Assembly (NCBI GenBank): GCA_016214225.1
Contig: JACROX010000085.1
Location: forward strand, 1-5,912
DNA: 5,912 nt
Reading direction: 5' to 3'
Source of the DNA: Candidatus Peregrinibacteria bacterium
GTDB taxonomy: Bacteria; Patescibacteriota; Gracilibacteria; UBA1369; LOWO2-01-FULL-3
A program made the translations under genes and the position numbers. A model generated the notes under the pieces. That model worked only from the letters and a program-made list of their open reading frames with translations. It did not search any database and was not told the DNA's origin. Positions 5,126 to 5,912 of the stretch are shown one piece after another. Every line of letters starts with the position of its first letter. Position 1 is the stretch's first letter.

Positions 5126-5809
5126 GAAGCGCCCAATCGAATTTCACATGATTGACTCTAAAATAAGAGTTGAAAATCAGAGGTGGATTAGGCGCTCCAA
5201 CGTATAGCTCTTTTAAGGCGGTTCTTGTGAGGGCCCTGCAAAAGCACCATCTACTTTGTTGAAGATCAAAATTTGATATTCGCCTTGTACCTGGTACTTT
5301 TACAGAGCCCTCTTCTTAAAGAAGTTGGCCGCAAAAGAGCAGTAGTGCAGGAATTTCCAACCTTTCCCGCGATGGAAACCTCTAAGAATTTCAAGAAGTT
5401 CCATGATTGCGAGTTTTCCTAAGAATTCTCGCTATTTTCCCCCTACTGTTCTATGGTGTCTTCTTTTAGAACGGGTTGCACCTTCCGTTCTTTTTTGTTT
5501 TTGTTTTTTTGTTTTCTTCGGGATGAGCCAAAGAAAACAGAAAGAAAGTTTTTTGTTTTTTTTGTTTTTCCCTGCTTCGCGCTTATAAGTGCGAAGAGGA
5601 ATGCTTTAGGCGGCAGAGTTGGCTGCCTGCGAAAAGTAGGGAGTAAGTAGGGAGAAAGTTTTGTGCGAGATTGTGCCTTGGAAGTTCGCTTTGCTCACAC
5701 TATTTGATAGCACATCTTCGGTGTGCTTGTTTTCCCCACTTATCCCCTTCCTTTCGCTTTCTCAGCAGAGGAGGGACTTTGTTTTTAATGATCGAAAACT
5801 CAAGAAAAT
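5126..5809 (-). ncRNA. Candidate large structured non-coding RNA, family not recognised
   Basis: No convincing protein gene covers 5109-5912, but a strong minus-strand promoter precedes dense secondary structure. The main helices in plus coordinates are: 5769-5776 with 5744-5752 (one bulge); 5722-5727/5709-5714; 5694-5700/5663-5669; 5646-5657/5436-5447; 5623-5627/5612-5616; 5591-5596/5575-5580; 5528-5538/5511-5521; 5485-5491/5468-5474; 5428-5432/5409-5413; 5394-5404/5372-5383; 5333-5340/5207-5214 extended by 5329-5332/5218-5221; a 20-bp hairpin 5293-5312/5229-5248; and 5186-5198/5126-5138. At least eight positions are C/A mismatches on the plus strand but G-U pairs on the minus strand; I found one case of the reverse. 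This sets the strand. I see no tmRNA tRNA-like end, no RNase P core motifs and no SRP domain IV. The 134-nt domain 5207-5340 has a faint 6S-like shape. Both ends are estimates, and no strong terminator follows 5126. Confidence 0.55.
5634..5655. repeat. Tandem 11-bp repeat, two copies
   Basis: AAGTAGGGAGT (5634-5644) is followed directly by AAGTAGGGAGA (5645-5655), identical in 10 of 11 bases. In the minus-strand RNA both copies read CTCCCTACTT, and either can pair with the AGTAGGGGG segment around 5439-5447. This suggests alternative long-range pairings. Confidence 0.7.
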
Positions 5810-5815
5810 TAGGTA

Positions 5816-5844
5816 ATTATAGCAAATTTTAAAATTTTTTTCAA
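5816..5844 (-). promoter_or_regulatory. Strong sigma70-type promoter of the structured RNA
   Basis: On the minus strand TTGAAA (5844-5839), a 17-base spacer and a perfect TATAAT (5821-5816) form the best promoter in the window. TGC directly before TATAAT gives an extended -10 element, and the spacer is almost pure A/T. Transcription would start near 5809 and run toward ssb. There is no good open reading frame immediately downstream, as expected for an RNA gene. An imperfect hairpin, GTGG-N3-CCAC with flanking pairs (about 5849-5871), lies just upstream of the -35 element. Confidence 0.7.
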
Positions 5845-5912
5845 TACGCTTAAGTGGAACCCACATTCAAGGTTAAAACGGATCATACGATTTTTTCATG
5901 GAGAAAAATTTA

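Noticed and set aside
4374..5377. The 12-mer CCCGCGATGGAA occurs at 4374-4385 and again at 5366-5377.
   Set aside because: One or two 12-base matches are expected by chance in a window of this size, and the flanks do not match.
5403..5650. Plus-strand open frames of about 60 residues (5403-5588 and 5453-5650).
   Set aside because: They are phenylalanine-rich translations of T-rich tracts, lack ribosome binding sites, and overlap the minus-strand RNA helices.
5126..5809. Assignment of the structured RNA to RNase P RNA, tmRNA or 6S RNA.
   Set aside because: An AAAGTCC at about 5782-5776 recalls RNase P region I, but the full GAGGAAAGTCC and the 3' partner are missing. There is no T-loop or CCA end for tmRNA. 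The 6S resemblance is only the general shape of one domain.
5874..5912. At the right edge, a plus-strand ATG at 5898 (TACGAT lies 6 bases before it) and a minus-strand frame ending in TAA at 5874.
   Set aside because: Only 5 and 12 codons are visible respectively; neither can be supported without sequence beyond the window.

Overview
The window reads like a piece of an AT-rich, compact genome of an uncultured bacterium, most likely of the Candidate Phyla Radiation (Patescibacteria). This is an inference. It rests on a THUMP-class/COG1041-like tRNA methyltransferase of the type common in that group, a group I intron in a tRNA gene, a small GC-rich palindromic insert inside a coding gene, few Shine-Dalgarno sites, and short intergenic spaces. 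TGA acts as a normal stop for three genes here, which argues against the TGA-to-glycine code of Gracilibacteria and Absconditabacteria.

Layout. Positions 3-185 (+) are the C-terminal end of a carbamate kinase. An unrecognised 166-residue protein follows at 245-745 (+). Converging on it is a 549-residue membrane-anchored protein (785-2434, -) with a beta-helix half and a beta-propeller-like half. A tRNA-Asn(GUU) gene (2517-2829, -) is split in its anticodon loop by a 238-nt group I intron, and has its own good promoter at 2869-2897. A tRNA guanine-N2 methyltransferase-like gene (2928-4214, -) lies just upstream of the tRNA. A possible 58-residue membrane peptide (4232-4408, +) diverges from it, followed by an 85-bp inverted-repeat element (4409-4493). 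Single-stranded DNA-binding protein (ssb) is at 4602-5108 (+).

The last 800 bases hold no convincing protein gene. They contain a near-ideal sigma70-type promoter on the minus strand (5816-5844) and, downstream of it, at least thirteen helices. Many have C/A mismatches when read on the plus strand but become G-U pairs on the minus strand. I interpret this as a minus-strand structured non-coding RNA of up to about 680 nt that converges on ssb. I cannot assign it to tmRNA, RNase P RNA, 6S RNA or SRP RNA from conserved motifs. It is the strongest candidate here for something undescribed.

How the genes work together. The methyltransferase and the tRNA gene it precedes belong to translation and tRNA maturation, but the tRNA has a separate promoter. 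Carbamate kinase suggests ATP production from carbamoyl phosphate. The beta-helix protein is probably displayed at the cell surface. I see no obvious single pathway joining these genes.
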